From Lacisediminihabitans sp040549525 (GTDB taxonomy: Bacteria; Actinomycetota; Actinomycetes; Actinomycetales; Microbacteriaceae): a DNA stretch of 64,000 nucleotides. The notes beneath the pieces were generated by a model. The model did no database searches and had not been told where the DNA came from. It saw only the letters and a program-made list of their open reading frames with translations. Position numbers and translations under genes: made by a program. Shown here piece by piece: positions 8,077 through 15,097 of this stretch (its first letter is position 1; every line of letters begins with the position of its first letter). The stretch spans positions 62,001 to 126,000 of the forward strand of contig NZ_JBEPTM010000007.1 of assembly GCF_040549525.1 (NCBI RefSeq), in the 5' to 3' direction.

Positions 8077-9141
8077 TCAGCGGGTGAAGCCGTGCACGCC
8101 TTCGATGATGCGCAGGGTCTCCAGCGCCTCCCGCGGGTCGACCGGCGGCACCGCGCCATCCCGGATGGCCGCGGCAGCCCCGCGGTAGAACGCGGCATAA
8201 TCACCGGCCTCGGTGGGTACCTTCGTGAGCGGGAAGTCCTCGGAGCCCGTGATTCCGATCGTGCCCCAACTGTCTTCCGACGCGATTCCGAAGCCCGGGT
8301 CGGTCGGGGATCCTCCCGCACCGAGCGCGGGCTCCTGGCCGTCGAGACCGTAGATCGTGAAGGCGGATCGATCGCCGAGCACCCGAAAGCGCGGTCCGTT
8401 CTGCCCGGCGAAACGACTGATGGTGAGGTGGGAGCGGGTGCCGGAGGAGTGAAGCAGGGAGATGAATGCCTCGTCGTCGCTGACGCCGCCCTTCCTCAGG
8501 ATCGAGAGTTCGGCATCCGCGATGGTGGCCGGCCCGAAGAGGTGCAGAGCCTGGTCGATGAGATGGCTTCCGAGGTCGAAGGTGATCCCCGCGCCCTGCG
8601 CGCTGGTCGAGGTGTCCTGCCAGCGGTCGCGGAGGCCGGGAGACCAGCGCTCGAAGGTCGACTCGAAGCGGTGCACGGTGCCGAGCGCGCCCTCCGCGAT
8701 GAGCTTCTGCAGGGTGAGGAAGTCGCCGTCCCAGCGGCGGTTCTGGAACACCATCAGCGGTCGTCCGGCGGCCTCGGCCGCGGCGATGAGCTGCTCGGCC
8801 TCGGCGACGGATGCCGCAAAGGGCTTGTCGACGACGACGGCGGATCCGGCGGCCAGCGCCGCGAGTCCCTGCTCGAGGTGGGCGTGACCCGGTGAGGCGA
8901 GCACCACCAGGTCGAGACCCCGCGAAACGAGCTCCGAAGGGGTGTCCACGGTCTCGATGGTCGGATGCTGCGAGCGGGCCACGGTCTGCCGTCCGGCATG
9001 ACTCGTGGCGACGACGTCGAGCGAGAAACGCGGATTCGCCGCGATGAACGGGGCGTGGAAGACCCGGCCGGAGAGCCCATAGCCGATGATGCCGGTGCGG
9101 ATAGGGGCGGAGTCGGGTGCGCTCAAATCGGGGGTGCTCAT
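8077..9141 (-). CDS. Gfo/Idh/MocA-family NAD(P)-dependent oxidoreductase
   Basis: 354-aa sugar or polyol dehydrogenase-like protein. The N-terminal Rossmann motif is GIIGYGLSGRVFHAPF. The family EKP-like motif appears as VVDKPFAAS, and the C-terminal domain has FDLGSHLIDQALHLFG with its conserved Asp and His pair. The RVFHAPF signature is typical of the YdgJ/YhhX branch. The ATG at 9141 is preceded by TATTCT exactly 6 nt upstream, suggesting a leaderless transcript; a longer frame to 9243 would run into an inverted repeat and is unlikely. Substrate not predictable. Confidence 0.88.
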   Translation of the reverse strand: MSTPDLSAPDSAPIRTGIIGYGLSGRVFHAPFIAANPRFSLDVVATSHAGRQTVARSQHPTIETVDTPSELVSRGLDLVVLASPGHAHLEQGLAALAAGSAVVVDKPFAASVAEAEQLIAAAEAAGRPLMVFQNRRWDGDFLTLQKLIAEGALGTVHRFESTFERWSPGLRDRWQDTSTSAQGAGITFDLGSHLIDQALHLFGPATIADAELSILRKGGVSDDEAFISLLHSSGTRSHLTISRFAGQNGPRFRVLGDRSAFTIYGLDGQEPALGAGGSPTDPGFGIASEDSWGTIGITGSEDFPLTKVPTEAGDYAAFYRGAAAAIRDGAVPPVDPREALETLRIIEGVHGFTR

Positions 9142-9235
9142 GAGGCCAGAATATCGATTCGCCGAACCGGGGCACTCGCAAGACCGGTCCGACTGGCGAG
9201 CGGCTCCCGTCCACCGTCGGCGACCTCCCGCTGAC

Positions 9236-9323
9236 ACACCCAAAACGCAGGAGATTCGCCATCACAGGGGCGTTTCGCGGCGAAGAGGGTTCTTTCGTGG
9301 CGAAACTCCTGCGTTTTGGGTGT
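9236..9323. repeat. Long inverted repeat, REP/MITE-like
   Basis: Two 25-nt arms (9236-9260 and 9299-9323) are inverted copies with 24 of 25 positions matching; each contains the core CCCAAAACGCAGGAG. The 38-nt centre holds a smaller TTCGC/GCGAA dyad. It lies downstream of uppS and upstream of the GFO/IDH gene. No T-tract follows either arm, so a simple rho-independent terminator is less likely than a palindromic repeat element. No second copy was noticed in the window. Confidence 0.75.
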
Positions 9324-9342
9324 CGCGGAGGAGCCCGGACCG

Positions 9343-10143
9343 TCAGACCGAAGGGGCGTCGACCGCACCGCCGAAGCGACGGGTGCGCTGCGCGTACAGC
9401 ACGATCGCCTCCCACAGCTGCTCGCGCGTGAAGTCCGGCCAGAGGGTGTCGAGGAAGACCATCTCGGCATAGGCGCTCTGCCAGAGCATGAAGTTGCTCG
9501 TGCGCTGCTCGCCGGAACTGCGCACGAAGAGGTCGACATCCGGCAGGTCCGGGGCGTAAAGCCGCTTCTGGATGGTCTTCTCGCTGATGCCAGAGGGCTT
9601 GAGCCGCCCGTCGGCGACGTCGTCGGCGATCGCGCGCACAGCATCCGCGATCTCGGTGCGGCCGCCGTAGTTGACGCACATCGTGAGGGTCAGCACCGAA
9701 TTGCCGGCCGTCAACCGCTCGGCGAACTGCAGCTCGTCGATGACGGATGCCCAGAGCCGGGGCTTCCGTCCCGCCCAGCGCACCCGAACGCCCCAGTCAT
9801 TCAGCTGGTCGCGGCGGCGGTGCAGTACATCGCGGTTGAAGCCCATGAGAAAACGCACCTCGTCGGGAGACCGCTTCCAGTTCTCCGTCGAAAAGGCGTA
9901 CACGCTGAGGTGCTTCACCCCGATCTGGATCGCGCCGGCCACCACGTCGAGCAGCGAGGCCTCCCCCGCCTTGTGGCCCTCCACCCGGGTGAGGCCCTTG
10001 CCGTTGGCCCAGCGACCATTGCCGTCCATCACGATGGCGACATGTTCGGGCACGGCATTTCGTGGGAGTTTCGGTGGGTAGAGGCCGGTCCAGTCGATGG
10101 GTGTGAAGTCGACGGCGTCGCGGTGGGTCTTCGGCTTGCTCAC
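9343..10143 (-). CDS. uppS: Isoprenyl (undecaprenyl/decaprenyl) diphosphate synthase
   Basis: cis-Prenyltransferase that builds the C50-C55 carrier lipid for peptidoglycan and wall polymers. 266 aa. Signatures in order are HVAIVMDGNGRWA (catalytic Asp, about 34-46), EGHKAGE, SVYAFSTENWKR, NYGGR, and DVDLFVRSSGEQRTSNF with WQSAYAE near the C-terminus. The GTG start at 10143 overlaps the recO stop as GTGA, so it is translationally coupled. The recO-uppS pair is a common actinobacterial arrangement. Chain length and stereochemistry cannot be read from the sequence. Confidence 0.96.
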   Translation of the reverse strand: MSKPKTHRDAVDFTPIDWTGLYPPKLPRNAVPEHVAIVMDGNGRWANGKGLTRVEGHKAGEASLLDVVAGAIQIGVKHLSVYAFSTENWKRSPDEVRFLMGFNRDVLHRRRDQLNDWGVRVRWAGRKPRLWASVIDELQFAERLTAGNSVLTLTMCVNYGGRTEIADAVRAIADDVADGRLKPSGISEKTIQKRLYAPDLPDVDLFVRSSGEQRTSNFMLWQSAYAEMVFLDTLWPDFTREQLWEAIVLYAQRTRRFGGAVDAPSV

Positions 10144-10994
10144 GAGGCCTCGATCTGGGGGACGATGGGGGTCTGGCTCCCCGCGACTCCGCCGGCCAAT
10201 TCTGCGAATTGTCCGGACTGGCCGCGTGGGCCACGCTGGCTGGCGCTCGCTCCTCGACCACCGGCAGGAACCGCGCGATCGACGTGCTCGAGAGATCGCA
10301 ACCCGCGGTCGAGATGGAACTGGGTGTAGGCGGCGACGATACCGCTCGCCTGCGAACGGGTGCGGTCATCGGCGTCATCCGCCGTCTCCCACTCGCCGGT
10401 CAGCAGCGAGGAGAGCAGCAGAAGGGTCTTCGCGTCGAGGCGGGGAGCGCCGGGCGGCGCCACGGCGTCCGCGACGACTCCACCGAGCTGCACGACGAAC
10501 GCGGAATGCGGTCCGGGGGCTCCGGTGACCGAACAGTCGTCGAAGCTCGGCGACCAGCCCGCGATCGACAGGGCTCGAAGCAGATACGAGTCGAGGGTGA
10601 GGCTCGCCCCATGTTCGTGCCGGGCGAGGGACCGGAGGGCGCCAACGAGCAGCAGGTACTGCTGCAGGCTCGGCTCGCCCTCGGTGAGCTTGTCGGCGGT
10701 CTCCACCATCGCACTCGCGGCCGTGTAGCTGCCGTAGTCCGCGGTGATGTCGGCGCCGTAGGATCCCACCGATTCGGCCTGGGTGATGATGTCGAGACTG
10801 CGACCCTCATAGAGCTGCACGTCGGCCACCATGAACGGTTCGAGCCGGGCCCCGAACTTCGAGGCGGTGCGGCGCACCCCCTTTGCCACAGCGCGAACCT
10901 TGCCGTGCTGTCGCGTGAGCATGGTGACGATGCGATCGGCCTCACCCAGCTTGTGGGTGCGCAGCACGACGGCTTCGTCACGGTAGAGAGGCAT
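10140..10994 (-). CDS. recO: DNA repair protein RecO
   Basis: Recombination mediator that loads RecA with RecR during gap repair. 284 aa. It has an N-terminal OB fold (about 1-80, beginning MPLYRDEAVVLRTHKLGEAD) and a helical C-terminal domain. The last 45 residues, after HVDRAVPAGG, are low complexity and rich in Gly, Gln and Ser, an extension beyond the usual fold. GATAAT (11001-11006) sits exactly 6 nt before the ATG at 10994, a leaderless-type promoter. It is followed directly by uppS with a 4-nt overlap, and is divergent from the TRIC-type channel gene. Confidence 0.93.
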   Translation of the reverse strand: MPLYRDEAVVLRTHKLGEADRIVTMLTRQHGKVRAVAKGVRRTASKFGARLEPFMVADVQLYEGRSLDIITQAESVGSYGADITADYGSYTAASAMVETADKLTEGEPSLQQYLLLVGALRSLARHEHGASLTLDSYLLRALSIAGWSPSFDDCSVTGAPGPHSAFVVQLGGVVADAVAPPGAPRLDAKTLLLLSSLLTGEWETADDADDRTRSQASGIVAAYTQFHLDRGLRSLEHVDRAVPAGGRGASASQRGPRGQSGQFAELAGGVAGSQTPIVPQIEAS

Positions 10995-11049
10995 CAGCCA
11001 ATTATCGTCGTCCCGGCTGGGGTAACCAGCGTGCCGTGCCGTGGTAACA

Positions 11050-11733
11050 ATGACTGTGAATGCCACCCCCCTCATCATCCCCCTCTGGGCGGATCTCCTC
11101 GCTATCGCCGTCGGCGGAGTGCAGGGAGCGATGTTCGCGGCACAATTTCGCGATCGTCGACTCGATCTGCTCGGTGTCGCGCTGATCGGTATCGCCGCGG
11201 GCACCGGCGGCGGACTCTTTCGCGACCTGCTGCTCAACGAGGTGCCGGTGGCTCTTCGGCTGAACTGGTACCTCATCGTGGCGGTCGGCGCTGCTCTGCT
11301 CGGGATGCTTCTCGAGCGCCTGTTCCAGCGGCTCGGCCGAGTCATCACGGGCCTCGACGCCCTCACCATCGGGCTCTTCTGCGCCATCGGCACGACCAAG
11401 GCGCTCACTCTCGGCCTGCCCGAGATCCCTTCGATCTTCGTCGGGGTGCTCTCGGCCGTGGGGGGTTCCATCCTTCGTGACCTGCTGCTCAACCTGCCGA
11501 TCGCGCTGATGCACGTCGGATCGCTCTATGCCATCGCGGCGGTCGCGGGCGCTGGAACCCTTGTCGCCCTCGTCGCGCTCGGAGTCCCGATGTTCGTCGC
11601 CGCCGTGGTGTGCGTCGCCGTGACCTTCGGGGTGCGGGTGCTCGCGGTCCTCTTCAAGTGGAGCCTTCCGGAACAGCGACGCCTCGAGCGGATGCCTCGA
11701 TGGCGGCGGCGCTCTACACGGGGGCCCTCATAG
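11050..11733 (+). CDS. TRIC/UPF0126-family cation channel protein
   Basis: 227-aa integral membrane protein with about seven hydrophobic segments and an internal duplication. The paired motifs GGGLFRDLLL (first half) and GGSILRDLLL (second half) are characteristic of the UPF0126/YicG family, prokaryotic homologues of trimeric intracellular cation channels. The ATG at 11050 is used; an in-frame GTG at 11041 is an alternative. The C-terminus is short and basic. The stop overlaps the convergent acyltransferase stop by 6 nt. Its physiological ion is not known from sequence. Confidence 0.88.
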   Translation: MTVNATPLIIPLWADLLAIAVGGVQGAMFAAQFRDRRLDLLGVALIGIAAGTGGGLFRDLLLNEVPVALRLNWYLIVAVGAALLGMLLERLFQRLGRVITGLDALTIGLFCAIGTTKALTLGLPEIPSIFVGVLSAVGGSILRDLLLNLPIALMHVGSLYAIAAVAGAGTLVALVALGVPMFVAAVVCVAVTFGVRVLAVLFKWSLPEQRRLERMPRWRRRSTRGPS

Positions 11734-13001
11734 GCTCGGCTGACCGGCGGGGCGAACGGACTCGACTTGCGACTGATGTGTTTCCCGGTGGGAGTCCACG
11801 CGGGTCGTGACGAGCCGGGCGACCCGTCGCGCCAGGAGATGCGAGGGGCGCTCGATCCCCCGATTGAAGCCCCACGCAACGAGGATCGCCGTCGGCAGGG
11901 CGATCAACGCCACGAGCCACCACTTCTTCTCACCGATCGCGAAGGTGAGGCTGGCGATGATCGGAACATGCACGAGGTAGAGGCTGAAGGAAATTCGACC
12001 GAGCCATTGGATCATGCGGGATTCGAGCAGGTGGCGCACGACCGGGACGCCGATCGCCGAAAGGATCAGCCCCGCAGCGCCGATCACCGAGAGCTGACTC
12101 AACACCGTGGTGGCGCCGGAATCGGCCGGAAGTCCGGTTCCGAACAGCCAGTAAGCGATCAGCAGAAGGAGGGACCCGGCTACGAGGACGAAGCCCCGGG
12201 CGTGGGCACGGGCCCCCAGCATCCGGCGCCGAGACCATTCACGAATCTCGGTCAGCCTGACCGCGAAGAGTGTGCCGATGAAAAACACCGGAAGATAACG
12301 GAAGGCGTCGATGCCCGTGACCACTCCCACGGTAGTGATCATCCAGGCCACCCCGAATGCGATGCCCCAGTGACGGCCGACGACTATAGCGAGCCCTACG
12401 AAAAGTGGGAGGAGCACCGAAAACACGAGCTCCCACCGCAAGGACCAGAGCACATTGTTCACGTCGTAGGAAACGGGAGTGAGGCTCGCCTGGCTGAACA
12501 GTTTGCTCCAGCTCATCGTCGTGGCCTGGCCCCAATCCATCCAAGTTCCGGGCGAGATGGCGGAGTCGTGGCGAGGGATGAACCAGACCAGCGCCGTTCC
12601 GATGGCAAGAGACACCCAGACCGGCACATACAGTCGCACCAGCCGCCCGGTGAGGAACCCCATGAAGGGGAACTTCGACGATCTGACCGCCGGCAATGCG
12701 ACCACCAGGCCGCTCAGGACGAAGAACACGAGCACCGCTTCGGAACCGGCCGTGAGGAGCTTGAGTGGTGTCTGGGAGATCCACCAGAACACGCTACCCA
12801 CCCCAGAACCACCGAGTCTGCGAAGTTCCGGTCCGCCATGAGCAAGAGGTGGTGGAACACGACAACCACCGCGGCAACACCGCGAAGCCCGTCGAGAGCA
12901 CCTAGTCGAGAATTCGTGCCTTCCGCTTTCGGCGGAACGTCAACGGACGTTTCTTGTTCGTCAGTGGACTGAGTCTTTTCGTCAGTGGACTGTGTCGGCA
13001 T
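11728..13001 (-). pseudogene. Acyltransferase 3 family membrane protein, frameshifted
   Basis: The minus strand encodes an OafA-like O-acyltransferase in two frames. Frame A starts at ATG 13001 and runs through LGALDGLRGVAAVVVVFHHL to VVLGW. Frame B continues with GSVFWWISQTPLK, AVLVFFVLSGLVVALP and about ten membrane segments to the stop at 11728. The join is a G-rich run (12797-12804 on the plus strand is C-rich), where adding one G would restore a single protein of about 424 aa. So either one base was lost, which kills the gene, or the assembly has an error. TACACT lies 7 nt before the ATG. The N-terminus has a 21-bp tandem duplication encoding QSTDE twice. Confidence 0.8.
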
Positions 13002-13130
13002 TGGGACGAGTGTAGATAGCGCGCCTGAACGTTGCGTCAGCGCCGATGCCCGCTCGCGCGAGTGACCCGCTGCAGCGACGGCGGGCACCCGGCGAGGTTC
13101 GCCCGAGTCGAACCGAAGGCCGGGTCGAAC

Positions 13131-14129
13131 CTAGGGACGTCGCTCGGCGAAGACGACCGCAGCGCGGTCGATGAGGCGACTGAGCAATTGCGTGTAGCTG
13201 ACGCCGACAGCCTGCCACATGCGCGGATACTGGCTGAGCGCAGTGAGCCCGGGCAACGTGTTGACCTCGTTGATGGTGATCGTGCCATCCGAACCGAGGA
13301 AGAAGTCCACGCGGGCGAGGCCCTCGCAGTCGAGCGTGGTGAAGGCGAGCCTGGCGTATTCCACCAGGCGACGGGTCGACTCCGCCGGGATCTGCGCCGG
13401 CACTTCGAGGGTCGCGCCTCCGCCAGCGGTGTACTTCGCGGTGTAGTCGAAGAAGGCGGCCCCCTCGGTCAGCACGCGCAGCGGGGCGGCGACCAGCAGG
13501 CTCCCATCGAGATCCTGGAGCACTCCGATCGCGATCTCGTCGCCCACGATCATCTGCTGCACGAGCGCGTCATCGTCGTGTTCGAGCGCGAGAGCCACCG
13601 CAGCGTCGATCGTCTCGCCGCCATCCGCACGGCTCGCGCCGACGCTCGAGCCCGATCGATTGGGCTTGACGAACACCGGGTAGCCGAGTTCGCCGGCGAC
13701 CTCGGCCGCGCCTGCCGCGGTCGAGGCATCCAGAATCCGGGTCGGGATTATCGGGATTCCGGCGAGCTCGAGCAGCCGTTGGGCGAGCATCTTGTCCATG
13801 GCGAGGGCGCTCGAGAGCACCCCGCAGCCCACATAGGCCACCCCGGCCAGCTCGAGAAGACCCTGGAGGGTCCCGTCTTCCCCGAATCTCCCGTGCAGTG
13901 CGGGAAAGGCAACGTCGATGCCCTCGAGTGGGGGCAGGCGCGTTCCGCCGGTCGCGTCAGCGAGAGCATCCACCGAGTCGACCCGGTGCCAGCGCCCGGT
14001 GCGGTCGACCCCGATAAGGACGACCTCGAAGCGCTCCGGGTCGAGGTGGGAGGCCACGCTGCGCGCAGAACTGCAGGACACCTCGTGTTCGTTGTTGGCG
14101 CCGCCGAAGATGATGCCGATGCGCTTCAC
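13131..14129 (-). CDS. ddl: D-alanine--D-alanine ligase family protein
   Basis: ATP-grasp ligase joining two D-alanines for peptidoglycan precursors. 332 aa. Features in order: GIIFGGANNEHEVSCSSARSVA at the N-terminus, ALHGRFGEDGTLQG, the DKMLAQRLLELAGIP region, the ATP-binding VFVKPNRSGSSVGAS, RVDFFLG, and the metal-binding INEVNTLPGLT. The GTG start at 14129 overlaps the stop of a 42-codon ORF as GTGA. VanA-type D-Ala-D-Lac ligases share this fold; no vanH or vanX partners are present, so a housekeeping Ddl is the best call. Confidence 0.92.
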   Translation of the reverse strand: MKRIGIIFGGANNEHEVSCSSARSVASHLDPERFEVVLIGVDRTGRWHRVDSVDALADATGGTRLPPLEGIDVAFPALHGRFGEDGTLQGLLELAGVAYVGCGVLSSALAMDKMLAQRLLELAGIPIIPTRILDASTAAGAAEVAGELGYPVFVKPNRSGSSVGASRADGGETIDAAVALALEHDDDALVQQMIVGDEIAIGVLQDLDGSLLVAAPLRVLTEGAAFFDYTAKYTAGGGATLEVPAQIPAESTRRLVEYARLAFTTLDCEGLARVDFFLGSDGTITINEVNTLPGLTALSQYPRMWQAVGVSYTQLLSRLIDRAAVVFAERRP

Positions 14130-14254
14130 GGAGAATTCCCCTTGGTCTGGTTGGTGGGCCGCCAGGCCAGGTGGCCGATCGCACCGTTGCCAATGATGCG
14201 GATGGCGAGCGCGGTGGGATCAGGGGTGAAGTGCGGAGACTCCACTGGCGTCAT
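14126..14254 (-). CDS. Small hypothetical ORF coupled to ddl (42 aa)
   Basis: Unrecognised 42-residue ORF upstream of ddl; its TGA overlaps the ddl GTG by 4 nt, so ddl translation could depend on it. TATTCT (14261-14266) ends exactly 6 nt before the ATG, as for other probably leaderless genes here. The product contains AIRIIGNGAIGHL, whose GNGAIG resembles a Rossmann GXGXXG turn such as the N-terminus of ketopantoate reductases, but the rest of that fold is missing. It may be a leader ORF or the remnant of a larger gene. No function is claimed. Confidence 0.42.
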   Translation of the reverse strand: MTPVESPHFTPDPTALAIRIIGNGAIGHLAWRPTNQTKGNSP

Positions 14255-14301
14255 GCTCCCAGAATACCGACGGCCGCGCCCCTGCCCGCCACGCCCCCCG
14301 G

Positions 14302-14320
14302 TGATGCACAATGTGCATCA
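14302..14320. promoter_or_regulatory. 19-bp perfect palindrome at the start of the NAD(P)-binding gene
   Basis: TGATGCACA and TGTGCATCA flank a single A and are perfect inverted copies. It covers the first possible start (ATG 14311) and touches the second (ATG 14320), so a bound regulator would block initiation directly. The length and symmetry fit a MarR-, GntR- or TetR-type operator, but no such regulator is adjacent. Confidence 0.5.
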
Positions 14321-15096
14321 TGACGAGAATCCTGGTCACCGGAGGCACCGCGCAACTCGGACAGCCAACGGTGGCCGCTCTCCGCGAGGCCGGTCACGAC
14401 GTGCGCGTGCTGAGCCGCCGAGAGGACGCTGGAGCGCTGTCGGAGGGTCTCTGGTCGGGAGATCTGCTCACCGGACGCGGACTCGGTCGAGCCCTCTCCG
14501 GCATAGAGACGGTCGTACACCTGGCAAGTACAGGTACTGCGCGGGATGTCGCGGCCACCCGTCTGCTCACCACTTTCGCCCGTTCCGCCGGCGTCGGGCA
14601 CATCGTCTTCATCTCGATCGTCGGTGTCGCCGAGATCCCGCTGGCCTACTACCTCGGAAAGCTCGAAGCGGAACAGGTGATCATCGACGCAGAAATCCCC
14701 CACAGCATCGTGCGCGCCACGCAGTTCCATTCATTCGTGGTGAGACTCTTCACCGCGCAACCTCGGATCCTGCCGGTGACCCTGTTTCCGGCGTTCTCCT
14801 TTCAGCCGATCGGCGTCGATGAGGTCGCTGCGCGGCTGGTGGAGCTCGCCACGGCCGATCCCGCGGGCCGCGCTCCCGACATCGGTGGCCCGCAGGTGCT
14901 CACGGGTCACGAACTCGCCCTCCGCTGGAAGGCGGCCACCGGCTCACGTCGGCCGCTTGCCCCCCTTCGGATCCCCGGCCGCATGGGTGCGGCCTTCGCC
15001 GCCGGGCACAATCTCGTGCCGGGTCCTCCGTTCGGGACCGACACTTTCGACGAGTTTCTCGCGGCGCGACATCCCCGGCGGCCCCTGGCCCGCTGA
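14311..15096 (+). CDS. NAD(P)-binding atypical SDR/NmrA-like protein
   Basis: 261-aa extended Rossmann protein. The N-terminus has ILVTGGTAQLGQPTVAAL (GXXGXXG), then DVRVLSRRE and VVHLAS, followed by FISIVGV and YYLGKLEAE in place of the usual YXXXK active site. This is typical of NmrA-like or atypical SDRs, which include redox sensors and quinone-reductase-like enzymes. The ATG at 14311 has GGTGA 6 nt upstream; an ATG at 14320 is equally possible. It is preceded by a perfect 19-bp palindrome and converges on leuA with 1 nt between stops. Substrate unknown. Confidence 0.85.
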   Translation: MCIMTRILVTGGTAQLGQPTVAALREAGHDVRVLSRREDAGALSEGLWSGDLLTGRGLGRALSGIETVVHLASTGTARDVAATRLLTTFARSAGVGHIVFISIVGVAEIPLAYYLGKLEAEQVIIDAEIPHSIVRATQFHSFVVRLFTAQPRILPVTLFPAFSFQPIGVDEVAARLVELATADPAGRAPDIGGPQVLTGHELALRWKAATGSRRPLAPLRIPGRMGAAFAAGHNLVPGPPFGTDTFDEFLAARHPRRPLAR

Positions 15097-15097
15097 C

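Noticed and set aside
6604..8895. A 763-codon plus-strand open frame.
   Set aside because: It runs antisense to the aminotransferase and GFO/IDH gene and out of frame with the LysR gene, with no recognisable domains; a GC artefact.
13090..13130. Two GGTTCGA-like segments that resemble tRNA T-arms after ddl.
   Set aside because: No acceptor, D or anticodon arms can be folded around them; more likely a GC hairpin downstream of ddl.
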